Below, piece after piece: positions 1 through 6,775 of a DNA stretch of 20,246 nucleotides. This DNA comes from a virus, in IMG/VR virus record IMGVR_UViG_3300001589_000121, positions 1 to 20,246 of that record; one strand, 5' to 3'. Positions within the stretch are counted from its first letter, which is position 1, and the number at the start of each line of letters is the position of its first letter. Both the position numbers and the translations under genes were made by a program. The notes beneath the pieces are model-generated. The model was given only the letters and a program-made list of their open reading frames with translations, ran no database searches and had not been told where the DNA came from.

Positions 1-2074
1 AATAAGGAGGATTTTCTTCTTCCCCCTCCTTAGATTTTGGTCTTGAATTTTTAAATATCGACCCTTTATTATATTCGTGTTGCTCTTGCCTCTCATCTAG
101 GATTGTATTGTCATATACATACTCATCAAAAGTTGGAATGTCTTTTTTTGTGCTGACAATCTCCTCCCCTAAGATATTAATTTTAGCCCAATCTCGCAAA
201 GGATTTATGTTATTACTATCATAAAAACCTAAAAAACCTTCGTAATTTTTATATATCAACTTAACAGGCTCATCATCAGGTGTTTGCCTACCACCAGACC
301 ATTGATTTTTTATCTTATCTATGTGTATTTCCGTTACTATCCTAAGATCTGAATGCTTGTAATATCTATGGACAATCATAAGGTCATCCACCTTGTTACC
401 CCATTTACCTCCTCCTTCTAAATCAACTCCTCGACAAGGCATTTGATAACCTTTCATCTCTCCAGACTGATGCACTTTTCTATTGGCTTCTGAGGTAGGG
501 TGCATATTAACTGTTACTCCTACTCTCCTAGACATAGACCATTTCTTAAACTTATCAGCTACAGCATAATGGTAATCGTGTATACCTAATTTTCTATCTA
601 TCTCATCGTAACACAATTTCATAATTGAGTTGTAGGGGTCTATAACGAAGCTGTCTAGATTTTCTTTGCTAATAATCTCATCTGCTACATCGAGGATATC
701 TTTATAGGAGACATCATCTTCTATCTCTATAAATTTAAACTCTCTATTAAGATATGTTAAGCATTTCTGAATGTGACTTTTATCTTCTTTATATATCTTA
801 TTTATCTTCTTTCCTAGTAGAAGTTCTATCATTGACATCTTTACTGTCCACATTCTATTTTCGGGGCAGAAGAAAGCTGTTCTCATTCCATGAAGTGTGT
901 TCTCTAATAGCTTAAACAACCATATCATCGTTGACTTACCTGTGTTATAGATACCACCAATAATATTAAATTGGTCTTTCTTAAATCTATAATACTCATC
1001 TAGGTCTGGGTATCCCGTTCTAAGACCTAGCTCCAACTCCCCACTAGCGAACTTGTATATATTCTCTTCTTCGGTAGTGTCTGCGAGATACTCATGTGAG
1101 TTGTCAAGGTCGGCAGGCTCGTCTAGCTTCTTAAACTTAGTCTCTGGAGTTCTACCATAACCCATCTCTTTAAGCTCTATAGCAGCCTTCTTATGGTCTC
1201 CACCACATTCTAGCATAGCATATATAGAGAAAGGATTGTACGACCTATCGGATTCAAAAATCGAAGAGGTGGAGAATACTCTTAATAGATTATAGTTTTT
1301 ATTAAAATTACCAGATATGGGAGAGGTAGCTCCTGGACGTTGCACATTTATTCTAGTTCCCTTTTCTCCTACAATCTTCCAAGAGTGCTTAACAAGTACA
1401 GACTGCCAATCCCCTCTATCGTTAAAGTCATCCCAAGGGGTAAGACCTTTAGAACCCCAAGTGATATTAGGCTTCTCCATAAATACGGGAGGCATAGTCT
1501 CATCAAACATCCTACAGCAAGAGAATATAGTATCTCTTTCTTCAGAAGTTATAGTAGGTATATCAGATAGTTTCCCTTGAATAACTTCATACCCCTCTGT
1601 AGGTGCTGAAACTATGTACCCTGACTCTCCCCTAGTTTCTAGGAGAACGACTTTCTTCTCTCCTTTTTTCTGCTCTTTCTTTGTACCTTCTCTGCTAGCT
1701 AATTTTACGTTTCCTGCTATCTTATCACATTTATAGATAAGGTGATAGCCTCCATTGATTGTTTTAGCAACAGTAAGCTTGTCATATAGACCTTGGTTGA
1801 ATAGGTTAATCTTGTCTTGTAGCCTGTCTATTAGATGCCCTTCTTCTTCTTGGTAAATCTCATTCTTTTGATCTACATCTATTACTTCTATACCTCCACT
1901 AATCTTTCCGCATATTAAACCTATTGATTCGAATAGGTGAGCGTTATCTTCTACATTAATAAATGTTGATTGATACTTCTTCCATGAGCTTACGTTTGGT
2001 CTTTTATCCTTTTTTAAAGGAAGGATGGATAGCCTCTTATTTATAAAAGCTTTAAGTATTTTTTTCTCAATCAT
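1..2074 (-). CDS. Prim-pol primase / RecA-fold helicase fusion (partial, runs off left edge)
   Basis: The frame is open from an ATG at 2074 to the left edge, giving about 691 codons with no stop. The N-terminal part looks like an archaeo-eukaryotic-type prim-pol: a VIDVD metal-binding motif near residue 64, a GGYH motif near residue 105, and a segment ending in SGYIVSAP near 150. The C-terminal half carries a RecA/DnaB-like ATPase core: Walker A GGIYNTGKST near residue 375 and a Walker B-like FVIDPYNS near 475. This is the domain order of phage primase-helicases that both prime and unwind at the fork. The start is preceded by the A-rich AAAAAAAAC. The C terminus is outside the window, and the end visible here is low-complexity (Glu-rich), so the last domain may be nearly complete. 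Family assignment is by motif only. Confidence 0.85.
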   Translation of the reverse strand, partial: MIEKKILKAFINKRLSILPLKKDKRPNVSSWKKYQSTFINVEDNAHLFESIGLICGKISGGIEVIDVDQKNEIYQEEEGHLIDRLQDKINLFNQGLYDKLTVAKTINGGYHLIYKCDKIAGNVKLASREGTKKEQKKGEKKVVLLETRGESGYIVSAPTEGYEVIQGKLSDIPTITSEERDTIFSCCRMFDETMPPVFMEKPNITWGSKGLTPWDDFNDRGDWQSVLVKHSWKIVGEKGTRINVQRPGATSPISGNFNKNYNLLRVFSTSSIFESDRSYNPFSIYAMLECGGDHKKAAIELKEMGYGRTPETKFKKLDEPADLDNSHEYLADTTEEENIYKFASGELELGLRTGYPDLDEYYRFKKDQFNIIGGIYNTGKSTMIWLFKLLENTLHGMRTAFFCPENRMWTVKMSMIELLLGKKINKIYKEDKSHIQKCLTYLNREFKFIEIEDDVSYKDILDVADEIISKENLDSFVIDPYNSIMKLCYDEIDRKLGIHDYHYAVADKFKKWSMSRRVGVTVNMHPTSEANRKVHQSGEMKGYQMPCRGVDLEGGGKWGNKVDDLMIVHRYYKHSDLRIVTEIHIDKIKNQWSGGRQTPDDEPVKLIYKNYEGFLGFYDSNNINPLRDWAKINILGEEIVSTKKDIPTFDEYVYDNTILDERQEQHEYNKGSIFKNSRPKSKEGEEENPPY

Positions 2075-2083
2075 GTTTTTTTT

Positions 2084-2098
2084 GATAAATGTGTGACC
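2084..2098. repeat. Inverted copy of the AAATGTGT junction motif
   Basis: The plus strand reads ATAAATGTGTGACCT in the short spacer between two minus-strand genes. This is the same element found after stop codons at 12.3-16.5 kb and 18.55 kb, but here it points against transcription. Its presence in this orientation argues that the motif may work as DNA or as a protein site, not only as a coding micro-ORF. Confidence 0.4.
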
Positions 2099-2104
2099 TT
2101 AAGT

Positions 2105-2359
2105 TTAGTGGTTTTCTTTTAACTGCTCAATTAGCATTTCTTCAAACTGCATTTGGTCTATGTAGAAAAACTCATAAACAAGGTCTGTGACATCTATGTT
2201 GCCCCATTTAATAGACGTTATATCATCTATAGATTCGGGACATGATGGATAGCCTGGGTCTCCATTGGGTAATGTGTAAACACCTGGATCTTCTGGTGTG
2301 TAATCGAATTTAACTTCTAACTCTTGGTCTCCTAAAATAATTGTTTCGTAGCACTTCAT
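2105..2359 (-). CDS. Hypothetical acidic protein (84 aa)
   Basis: Family not recognised. The protein is short, soluble and acidic. It opens with a beta-like segment (ETIILGDQELEVKFDY) followed by a Pro/Gly-rich stretch and an Asp-rich middle, with no Cys/His metal motif or membrane segment. Its ATG overlaps the stop of the upstream 102-aa gene (ATGA), so the two are translationally coupled and sit directly before the primase-helicase. Its position suggests the replication operon but says nothing more specific. Confidence 0.75.
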   Translation of the reverse strand: MKCYETIILGDQELEVKFDYTPEDPGVYTLPNGDPGYPSCPESIDDITSIKWGNIDVTDLVYEFFYIDQMQFEEMLIEQLKENH

Positions 2360-2664
2360 TTTTTGTATTTTTTTGAAAATTGTTTTAATCCTTCTATATC
2401 TTCTGGTGACACACTTCCATTACTGTCTATCCTAGATATAAAATCTAATAACCCATCAGAGAGAAGTACATGTTGTTTTAATAACTCCTCTACAGATTCT
2501 ACAAACCTTAATCTAAACTCTATTTGTTGTTTGTATTTTTTCTCAATAGTAGGATCTACAGGTTTAAAACCTGCCTTATCTACTGCTGATAGACTGTTTA
2601 ATTTATCCTCACTCTGAGAAACTAAATAGTCTACTCCTTTTTTTATTTTTTCTTCTAACGTCAT
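2356..2664 (-). CDS. Hypothetical helical protein (102 aa)
   Basis: Family not recognised. The sequence is Lys/Glu-rich and strongly helical: an N-terminal segment EEKIKKGVDYLVSQ, a central stretch around FRLRFVESVEELLKQ, and a basic end KKYKK. It may form a coiled-coil or a helical bundle. The gene follows the methyltransferase by 8 nt and overlaps the next gene by 4 nt, so it is clearly in the same transcription unit. The leader AAGCTTAATACAAACA precedes the ATG. Confidence 0.75.
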   Translation of the reverse strand: MTLEEKIKKGVDYLVSQSEDKLNSLSAVDKAGFKPVDPTIEKKYKQQIEFRLRFVESVEELLKQHVLLSDGLLDFISRIDSNGSVSPEDIEGLKQFSKKYKK

Positions 2665-2672
2665 TGTTTGTA

Positions 2673-3311
2673 TTAAGCTTTAGTCCATTGATCCGCTATG
2701 GCTTCTGCCATACCTTTAAACGTCTTACTCCTTAATGTTCTACGTTCAGCAGGTGTCTTAGCGTTTTTTAGTGCGTCAAAATACCATTTAGGTTGCTTTT
2801 TCTTTACCCCTTTTTTTGATATAAACTCTATAAATTCGCCTTTTTCTACAATATCTGTTGATTCTAACTTTGGCAAATTCTTTAACCATAAACAGGTACT
2901 CTTTTGTGCTTTATCTCCAAACATCCAGGGTTGAATTATTTGGTCTGGCTTTCTGATTTTACTACTTATTACGCTTATAGGGTTTTCAATAGCAATTTTA
3001 TCTATTGGTGCATCCATTAATCTTTGCACAAAATTTAATGCTTCTGCTTGGTTTTGCCATCTTTCTTCATTCTTACTACCATCTTTGTTGTATAACCACC
3101 TTGCACCACTAACTGCTAAAAACGTACAAGGTGGGTGGGCTATCATCATTTCCCACCCTTTATCTATTACCTCAAATACATCTTGTTGGTAGTGCCATTC
3201 GGGATGCCCTCCACTACAAGGCAATAAATCACAACTAAATGCTTCGTGTCCTAATTTTCTTAATTCTTTTGTTATTGCTTGGCTCTCTTCACAAGCTACT
3301 AATATTCTCAT
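2673..3311 (-). CDS. DNA cytosine-5 methyltransferase-like protein
   Basis: This 212-aa protein resembles the short phage cytosine methyltransferase-like family. It starts MRILVACEESQ, the AdoMet-binding region. The catalytic motif IV is AHPPCTFLAVSG, with the PPC at residues 60-62 (Cys62 would be the nucleophile), and the motif VI equivalent is IENP at residues 108-111. There is little room for a target recognition domain, as is normal in this short phage group, so specificity cannot be inferred. Expected activity is AdoMet-dependent methylation of cytosine in phage DNA, protecting it from host restriction; no cognate endonuclease lies nearby. The leader AAAAACAAATAATT precedes the ATG. It is one of three methyltransferases in about 6.7 kb. 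Confidence 0.8.
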   Translation of the reverse strand: MRILVACEESQAITKELRKLGHEAFSCDLLPCSGGHPEWHYQQDVFEVIDKGWEMMIAHPPCTFLAVSGARWLYNKDGSKNEERWQNQAEALNFVQRLMDAPIDKIAIENPISVISSKIRKPDQIIQPWMFGDKAQKSTCLWLKNLPKLESTDIVEKGEFIEFISKKGVKKKQPKWYFDALKNAKTPAERRTLRSKTFKGMAEAIADQWTKA

Positions 3312-3348
3312 AATTATTTGTTTTTATTCGTAATTCGCAAATCAAAAA

Positions 3349-3558
3349 TTATTTAACCTTATCCCATCCATCTTTTGTTTTCTCCTCAAGAGAAATGACA
3401 TCTATCTTACCGAATGTTCTAGTGTAAAACTCTTCTAGGTCAACACCTGCCTCTCCACATTTACAGAAATTCATATCATGCCTAATATCTGAATTACTTA
3501 CGACAATACTACCACATTTAACACATTTCCATGTCATACGCATAGACCCCATCTTCAT
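3349..3558 (-). CDS. Small Cys-rich, probable zinc-binding protein (69 aa)
   Basis: The protein contains WKCVKCGS near residue 10 and NFCKCGEAG near residue 31, giving a CxxC...CxC arrangement that could bind one zinc ion. The C-terminal half is charged with no metal ligands. An internal ATG at residue 6 (MRMTWKC) is an alternative start. The gene begins on the last base of the upstream stop (TAATG overlap), so it is translationally coupled to the annealing-protein-like gene. The function is unknown; a small nucleic-acid-binding or adaptor protein would fit, but that is inference. Confidence 0.7.
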   Translation of the reverse strand: MKMGSMRMTWKCVKCGSIVVSNSDIRHDMNFCKCGEAGVDLEEFYTRTFGKIDVISLEEKTKDGWDKVK

Positions 3559-4181
3559 TACTTCTTAAATTGAGATTCGATAAATTCTTTTAAATCTTTG
3601 GTAGGATACTTAGACATAAAATCTAATAGAGTAGGATACTTACCATCCTTATCGAAGTTCTTATGTAGCAATGTCAACTGAGCCTTAGTTAACCCCATCA
3701 TCTTAAAACCGTTATTCATAGCTACTAAGCCAGCCTTAGAACGGTTATCAGTAATAAATGATAAGTCAATAGGTTTTAAGTCTTTACTAGCCTTAGAAGT
3801 CAACGCTTTGCCTTTAGAAACATTATCCGTTTTTTCTATCTTACCTAGCTTCTCTTTAGCTTTGTCTACCTCTTCTTTAGCTGCGTAGTTGCTGTTATCT
3901 CCAATTCCTAAGGCTCTAAATGCTCTACCGATAGCGGAAGTCTCAGCATTCTCAGCCCAATTAGTCTTATTAATCTTTGATGTTCCCTCTCTTTCTAATG
4001 CTATTCCTGTAGCACATACCTTTCCAGAACCATTTAGTATCTCGCACTTAATCATTACTTGATGTTTACCATCTATTATACAAGTGTCTAATAAGTGTGT
4101 GACTATTTTGTGAGATTTAAAATCTTTCTTAAAAATCTGTTGTCTCTCTGCTACTTTCTGATAATCTTGATTATACTCCAT
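3558..4181 (-). CDS. Probable phage ssDNA-annealing/ssDNA-binding recombination protein
   Basis: The protein has 207 aa. Residues 33-95 carry a beta-rich core leading to WAENAETSAIGRAFRALG (residues 75-92). The ETSAIGRA signature is familiar from phage single-strand annealing proteins of the ERF/Rad52-like groups, where it lies in the DNA-binding core. A Lys-rich linker follows (about residues 105-135), then a C-terminal helical region ending QFKK. Such proteins anneal or bind ssDNA during recombination-dependent phage replication. The primase-helicase in the same operon supports this role. The exact family is not certain. The ATG lies inside the end of the upstream ribbon-helix-helix gene. 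Confidence 0.5.
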   Translation of the reverse strand: MEYNQDYQKVAERQQIFKKDFKSHKIVTHLLDTCIIDGKHQVMIKCEILNGSGKVCATGIALEREGTSKINKTNWAENAETSAIGRAFRALGIGDNSNYAAKEEVDKAKEKLGKIEKTDNVSKGKALTSKASKDLKPIDLSFITDNRSKAGLVAMNNGFKMMGLTKAQLTLLHKNFDKDGKYPTLLDFMSKYPTKDLKEFIESQFKK

Positions 4182-4320
4182 AACTTTTCTTAATTGATTG
4201 TCTGATTAATTTTGCTACAGAAACTCCTTGTTTCTTGCCTATGCTCTTAAGTTTCAGAAGTGTGCTACCTTCAATGCGTATCTGAAATCTTATGTCCTTA
4301 ATCTGTTTGGTTTGTTTCAT
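4171..4320 (-). CDS. Ribbon-helix-helix-type small DNA-binding protein (49 aa)
   Basis: A 49-codon gene from an ATG at 4320 to a TAA at 4171. The translation begins MKQTKQIKDIRFQIRIEGS and ends with SVAKLIRQSIKKSYGV. A short basic strand (IRFQIRI), a first helix (LLKLKSIGKKQG) and a second helix (SVAKLIRQSIKK) match the Arc/CopG/MetJ ribbon-helix-helix pattern, in which the strand contacts DNA as a dimer. It overlaps the upstream gene by 23 nt and the downstream annealing-like gene by 11 nt, which is typical of compact phage operons. It may be an autoregulator of this operon; that role is inference. Confidence 0.6.
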   Translation of the reverse strand: MKQTKQIKDIRFQIRIEGSTLLKLKSIGKKQGVSVAKLIRQSIKKSYGV

Positions 4321-4489
4321 CTTTTTCATAATCTAATCTTTTAGTTTCTGCATCTACAAATTTTAAAACCTCTTGCAGTAGCTCGTATTTAAGATAGTCT
4401 GGCTGTATAAAATATTCTTCATCTACAATTAATAAATCTTTATTGTCTTTAGAAGATATTCTAAATGTCATATTGTAATTGCTTTTCAT
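4298..4489 (-). CDS. Hypothetical acidic protein (63 aa)
   Basis: Family not recognised. The N terminus (YNMTFRISSKDNKDLLIVD) looks beta-rich, followed by an amphipathic helix (YELLQEVLKFVDAETKRLD) and an acidic tail. There are no metal-binding or membrane features. The ATG overlaps the upstream stop by 4 nt and the 3' end overlaps the ribbon-helix-helix gene by 23 nt, so three small genes here are translated in a coupled series. Confidence 0.65.
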   Translation of the reverse strand: MKSNYNMTFRISSKDNKDLLIVDEEYFIQPDYLKYELLQEVLKFVDAETKRLDYEKDETNQTD

Positions 4490-4875
4490 TTTTTAGCTTT
4501 TTTCGTTCTAGATTTTGGTTTTGATTTTAATTTTTTAGCCTCTTGGTCTGTTAGTTTAATAACTCTACCATCTATTAAGTCTTTTATAAAAGCCCTAAGC
4601 TCAATAAGTTTAGTAAGATCTAACTTCGCAATATCATGAGATATGTCTTCAAAAATATCTTGTATCTCTTGGATTAATTTAATCTCTTCTTCCTTCTCAA
4701 ATAACTTAGCCTCTACAGGTAGTACAACCCTCTCTAACTCTTCGAAGAACCTGTTACCATGATACTTAACTTGTTGCCTCCAAAGTTTTGTGTGCTTGAG
4801 GTCTTCTAAATTTTCTAGCAAAATAACTCCATTACATATAAATGAAGTCGCCAAATGCTTGGTGCTTTTATCCAT
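4486..4875 (-). CDS. Hypothetical coiled-coil protein (129 aa, internal start chosen)
   Basis: The frame extends up to an ATG at 4926, but the start is placed at the ATG at 4875 (MDKSTKHLATSF). The sequence before it, TTTTTAAAAAAACAATT, is this genome's standard translation leader, and the extra 17 codons look like AT-rich spacer. The protein has a long Glu/Lys helical segment (residues about 45-90) and a strongly basic Lys/Arg/Ser tail of about 20 residues ending KSRTKKAKK. The tail suggests nucleic-acid or acidic-partner binding. Family not recognised. Confidence 0.7.
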   Translation of the reverse strand: MDKSTKHLATSFICNGVILLENLEDLKHTKLWRQQVKYHGNRFFEELERVVLPVEAKLFEKEEEIKLIQEIQDIFEDISHDIAKLDLTKLIELRAFIKDLIDGRVIKLTDQEAKKLKSKPKSRTKKAKK

Positions 4876-4946
4876 AATTGTTTTTTTAAAAATACTGTAT
4901 ATATCTACAATGTTAAGAATAAACATTGTAATGACAAAATAATTAA

Positions 4947-5108
4947 TTAATTACCCTTTGATAAATCGTCTAAAAAATCTTCTATTAAAACCTTCAACCA
5001 GGTATCTATATTCATCTTCCATTCCGCTACTATTTCTCCCTCGTATGTTTCTATTTCTAAAACGAGATCTCTTTTACACAATTTATAATTAAATGTTGAT
5101 TCTGCCAT
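4947..5108 (-). CDS. Hypothetical small acidic protein (53 aa)
   Basis: The frame runs from an ATG at 5108 to a TAA at 4947. The translation starts MAESTFNYKLCKRDLVLEIE and ends in an acidic helix (LIEDFLDDLSKGN). It overlaps the end of the upstream 115-aa gene by 20 nt in another frame, consistent with coupled translation. The coding stretch has normal local composition and fills what would otherwise be a gap. Not recognised. Confidence 0.55.
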   Translation of the reverse strand: MAESTFNYKLCKRDLVLEIETYEGEIVAEWKMNIDTWLKVLIEDFLDDLSKGN

Positions 5109-5436
5109 TTGAAGCTGTTTTGCCCCTTAATTTAATAAATTCAAGTTTAATCTCTTTTAGTCTCTTACTGGTCTTTTCATCTTTATTTTTTAGAAACTCT
5201 TTTACAAGAGCCTCATGCTCTAAAGATAAGCTATCTATTTTTTCTCCCTTAGAGATGACTGAGTTTAAAAAATCTCTAATACATCTGATAGAATCTAATG
5301 AGTTTATACAGAACTTCTTAGAGGGTATATGAGTTCCTTTTACATACCTCTCTCCCTCTAATATTGTTATTAAGTTGTATTCATCATTTGTAGTTATAAT
5401 TGCGTTTCCTTCTTTGTCTAAAATTAAAGTTCTCAT
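5089..5436 (-). CDS. Hypothetical protein (115 aa)
   Basis: Family not recognised. The N-terminal half is beta-like (RTLILDKEGNAIITTNDEYN), followed by a charged helical C-terminal half (residues about 65-105) rich in Lys and Glu, and a short tail GRINI. No metal, membrane or enzyme motif is visible. The ATG is preceded by TTTTATTAAAAAAAAT. It is the first gene downstream of the cassette-like methyltransferase segment, so it probably marks resumption of the ancestral phage operon. Confidence 0.7.
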   Translation of the reverse strand: MRTLILDKEGNAIITTNDEYNLITILEGERYVKGTHIPSKKFCINSLDSIRCIRDFLNSVISKGEKIDSLSLEHEALVKEFLKNKDEKTSKRLKEIKLEFIKLRGKTASNGRINI

Positions 5437-5453
5437 ATTTTTTTTAATAAAAA

Positions 5454-5518
5454 TTAACAGGTTATAAACTCAACCTCGTTCCTCGGCAGTCGCTCAAGCT
5501 AGTTTATAAGGATGTTGT
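5454..5518. repeat. Imperfect palindrome C (cassette-boundary, attC-like)
   Basis: The left arm TTAACAGGTTATAAACT (5454-5470) pairs with the right arm AGTTTATAAGGATGTTGT (5501-5518), with the core TTATAAACT/AGTTTATAA perfect over 9 bp. The outer ends AACA/TGTT resemble the short core sites of integron attC sites. The 30-nt loop (around CGTTCCTCGGCAGTCGC) is GC-richer than the surroundings. It lies just outside the 39-aa ORF and the methyltransferase. Assignment as attC-like is inference. Confidence 0.45.
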
Positions 5519-5543
5519 ATGCAATTAAAAAAGACATACAACA
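5513..5543. repeat. 9-bp perfect inverted repeat
   Basis: TGTTGTATG (5513-5521) and CATACAACA (5535-5543) are perfect complements around a 13-nt A-rich loop. The hairpin links palindromes B and C and may be part of either cassette boundary or a weak transcription terminator. Confidence 0.45.
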
Positions 5544-5734
5544 ACGTGTATAGGTAATTATTGCCCTTGCTTTAGTGCTTCATTTATCGCTTTTAATATG
5601 CTTTCTTTTAAACTATCAGAAACCTTGTTCCATTCATAGTTCACAAATCTTTCGTATATTTTTTCTGCTTCAGTCATTTTATTAAATTTTAGTTGTTATT
5701 AAATCGGGCAAAAACTACCCATACACAATGCGTT
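5541..5734. repeat. Imperfect palindrome B with long spacer (attC-like arms)
   Basis: The left arm 5541-5566 (ACAACGTGTATAGGTAATTA plus TTGCCC) and the right arm 5706-5734 (read on the minus strand: AACGCATTGTGTATGGGTAG, then TTTTTGCCC) are complementary with a few mismatches and a small bulge. The core GTGTAT-GGTA-TT-TTGCCC is shared. Outer ends are CAACG and CGTTAG. About 140 nt containing a 39-aa ORF separate the arms. The right arm's CATACACAATGCGTT is identical to that of palindrome A on the other side of the methyltransferase. Confidence 0.5.
5558..5677 (-). CDS. Small hypothetical protein inside palindrome B (39 aa)
   Basis: An ATG at 5677 opens a 39-codon frame (MTEAEKIYERFVNYEWNKVS..., ending EALKQGQ) that stops at 5558, inside the left arm of palindrome B. 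The product would be a short amphipathic helical protein. The ATG follows AATTTAATAAA. It could be a tiny cassette gene or part of the structured region only. Not recognised. Confidence 0.4.
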   Translation of the reverse strand: MTEAEKIYERFVNYEWNKVSDSLKESILKAINEALKQGQ

Positions 5735-5738
5735 AGCA

Positions 5739-6482
5739 TTAATACTTAGTTCGCTTTAATCCGATAGCTACTGCCTTTTCAGAAATATCACACCCTATAA
5801 AGTTTCTATTTAAATCTTTGCATACTTCTGCGGTTGTAAAGCTACCACCGTAAAAGTCTGCAACTAAATCACCCTCTATTGAACTTGATTTTATAAACCT
5901 TTCTATTAACTTAATTGGTTTATTCGTTTGGTATGCAACTCGCCCATATCTTGTAGAAAAATTATCCAATACAAAACAGTCTGTAAAATATTCTTTAGTA
6001 TATTCACCAATTTCATCAAATTTATATTCTAAATTATTATCATATCCCTTACTTTTATCAATGTAAACTTTATTTTCTCTTGGGTTTTCAAAATAGTAGT
6101 TTTTAGTTTTTGTGTAAAATAATATACAATCGTGTTTTTTACTAAATTCCTTTTTACTTGCACTACCTGTTTTATATCCCCAGACTATCTCGTTTTTAAA
6201 ATTACCGTAACCAAAAATATCATCCATCAAAATTCGCATCCAATGGTTTATTCTTGTGTCCATTTGCAAATAAATACTTCCTGTATCTTTTAAAATACGG
6301 TGCATTTCTTTTATTCGTGGTATGTAATGATCTTCTATTACTTCTCGTTTAGGCTTCAAATCTTGGTAGTCTTTAAACTTTCTACCTGTTCCATACAATA
6401 TGTCGCAGTAAATTAAATCAACTGTATTATCTTGCATTTCTGCCATTAAATCTAAATTATCACTTAATCGTATATCTATCAT
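5739..6482 (-). CDS. Beta-class DNA N6-adenine/N4-cytosine methyltransferase with variant motifs
   Basis: The protein has 247 aa with beta-class order: catalytic motif IV near the N terminus (LIYCDILYGTG, residues 23-33) and the AdoMet-binding motif I near the C terminus (VADFYGGSFTT, residues 207-217) followed by NRNFIGCDIS. This class methylates adenine N6 or cytosine N4. Motif IV reads D-I-L-Y instead of the usual D/N/S-P-P-Y/F/W, and motif I reads DFYGGSF instead of D-PF-GSGT. The enzyme is therefore divergent and may have altered activity. The gene is bounded by near-identical palindrome arms, and its leader lacks the AAACAAACAATC sequence common in the phage genes. It therefore looks acquired as a cassette, probably for defence evasion. 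Confidence 0.75.
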   Translation of the reverse strand: MIDIRLSDNLDLMAEMQDNTVDLIYCDILYGTGRKFKDYQDLKPKREVIEDHYIPRIKEMHRILKDTGSIYLQMDTRINHWMRILMDDIFGYGNFKNEIVWGYKTGSASKKEFSKKHDCILFYTKTKNYYFENPRENKVYIDKSKGYDNNLEYKFDEIGEYTKEYFTDCFVLDNFSTRYGRVAYQTNKPIKLIERFIKSSSIEGDLVADFYGGSFTTAEVCKDLNRNFIGCDISEKAVAIGLKRTKY

Positions 6483-6511
6483 TTTTTATTCTTTAAATCC
6501 GTACAGCAGGT

Positions 6512-6564
6512 AACAACGTGTATATTGCATAGCCTATCGGCATACGCACCATACACAATGCGTT
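6512..6564. repeat. Imperfect palindrome A (attC-like) upstream of the methyltransferase
   Basis: The left arm ACAACGTGTATATTGCATAG (from 6514) plus CC folds back on GGCATACGCACC plus ATACACAATGCGTT (6539-6564), with one bulge and a few mismatches around a short TATC loop. The ends, AACG and CGTT, resemble attC core sites. It shares ACAACGTGTATA and CATACACAATGCGTT with palindrome B downstream of the methyltransferase. The gene is thus framed by two copies of the same kind of structured site. Confidence 0.55.
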
Positions 6565-6775
6565 TTATATTTATTTTTGTATAATAATGGATTTAACAAT
6601 TGTTTTATATGTTTTTAAGTATAAAAAACAATAATAAAAACATGTTAATGTAAATTATCTTTTACAAAAAAAATAATACTTGTAAAGAATAACTTACGTT
6701 TACAAAACCGTATTAACCTTTTTAATTTTGTAAATATTAATTTCTCATAGCTTAAAATATTTTTTCACTAGAAGT
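6565..6775. other. AT-rich spacer between the DnaA-like gene and the cassette
   Basis: Very AT-rich, with no open frame of useful length. A weak fold-back can be drawn between TTGTTTTATATG and the AAAACAATAATAAAAAC that follows. No convincing Bacteroidota promoter (TTTG with 19-21 nt to TAnnTTTG) is seen on the minus strand, although a promoter for the methyltransferase would be expected here. Confidence 0.4.

Noticed and set aside
1317-1580. Plus-strand open frames inside the primase-helicase gene
   Set aside because: They lie antisense to a well-supported minus-strand protein with clear motifs, and their translations show no domain pattern.
4876-4926. Upstream extension of the 129-aa gene to the ATG at 4926
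   Set aside because: The extension overlaps the consensus A-rich leader and adds an AT-rich, spacer-like peptide.
5739-6482. Restriction-modification system around the beta-class methyltransferase
   Set aside because: No gene nearby shows a restriction endonuclease motif; the neighbours are a 39-aa ORF and a 115-aa unknown.
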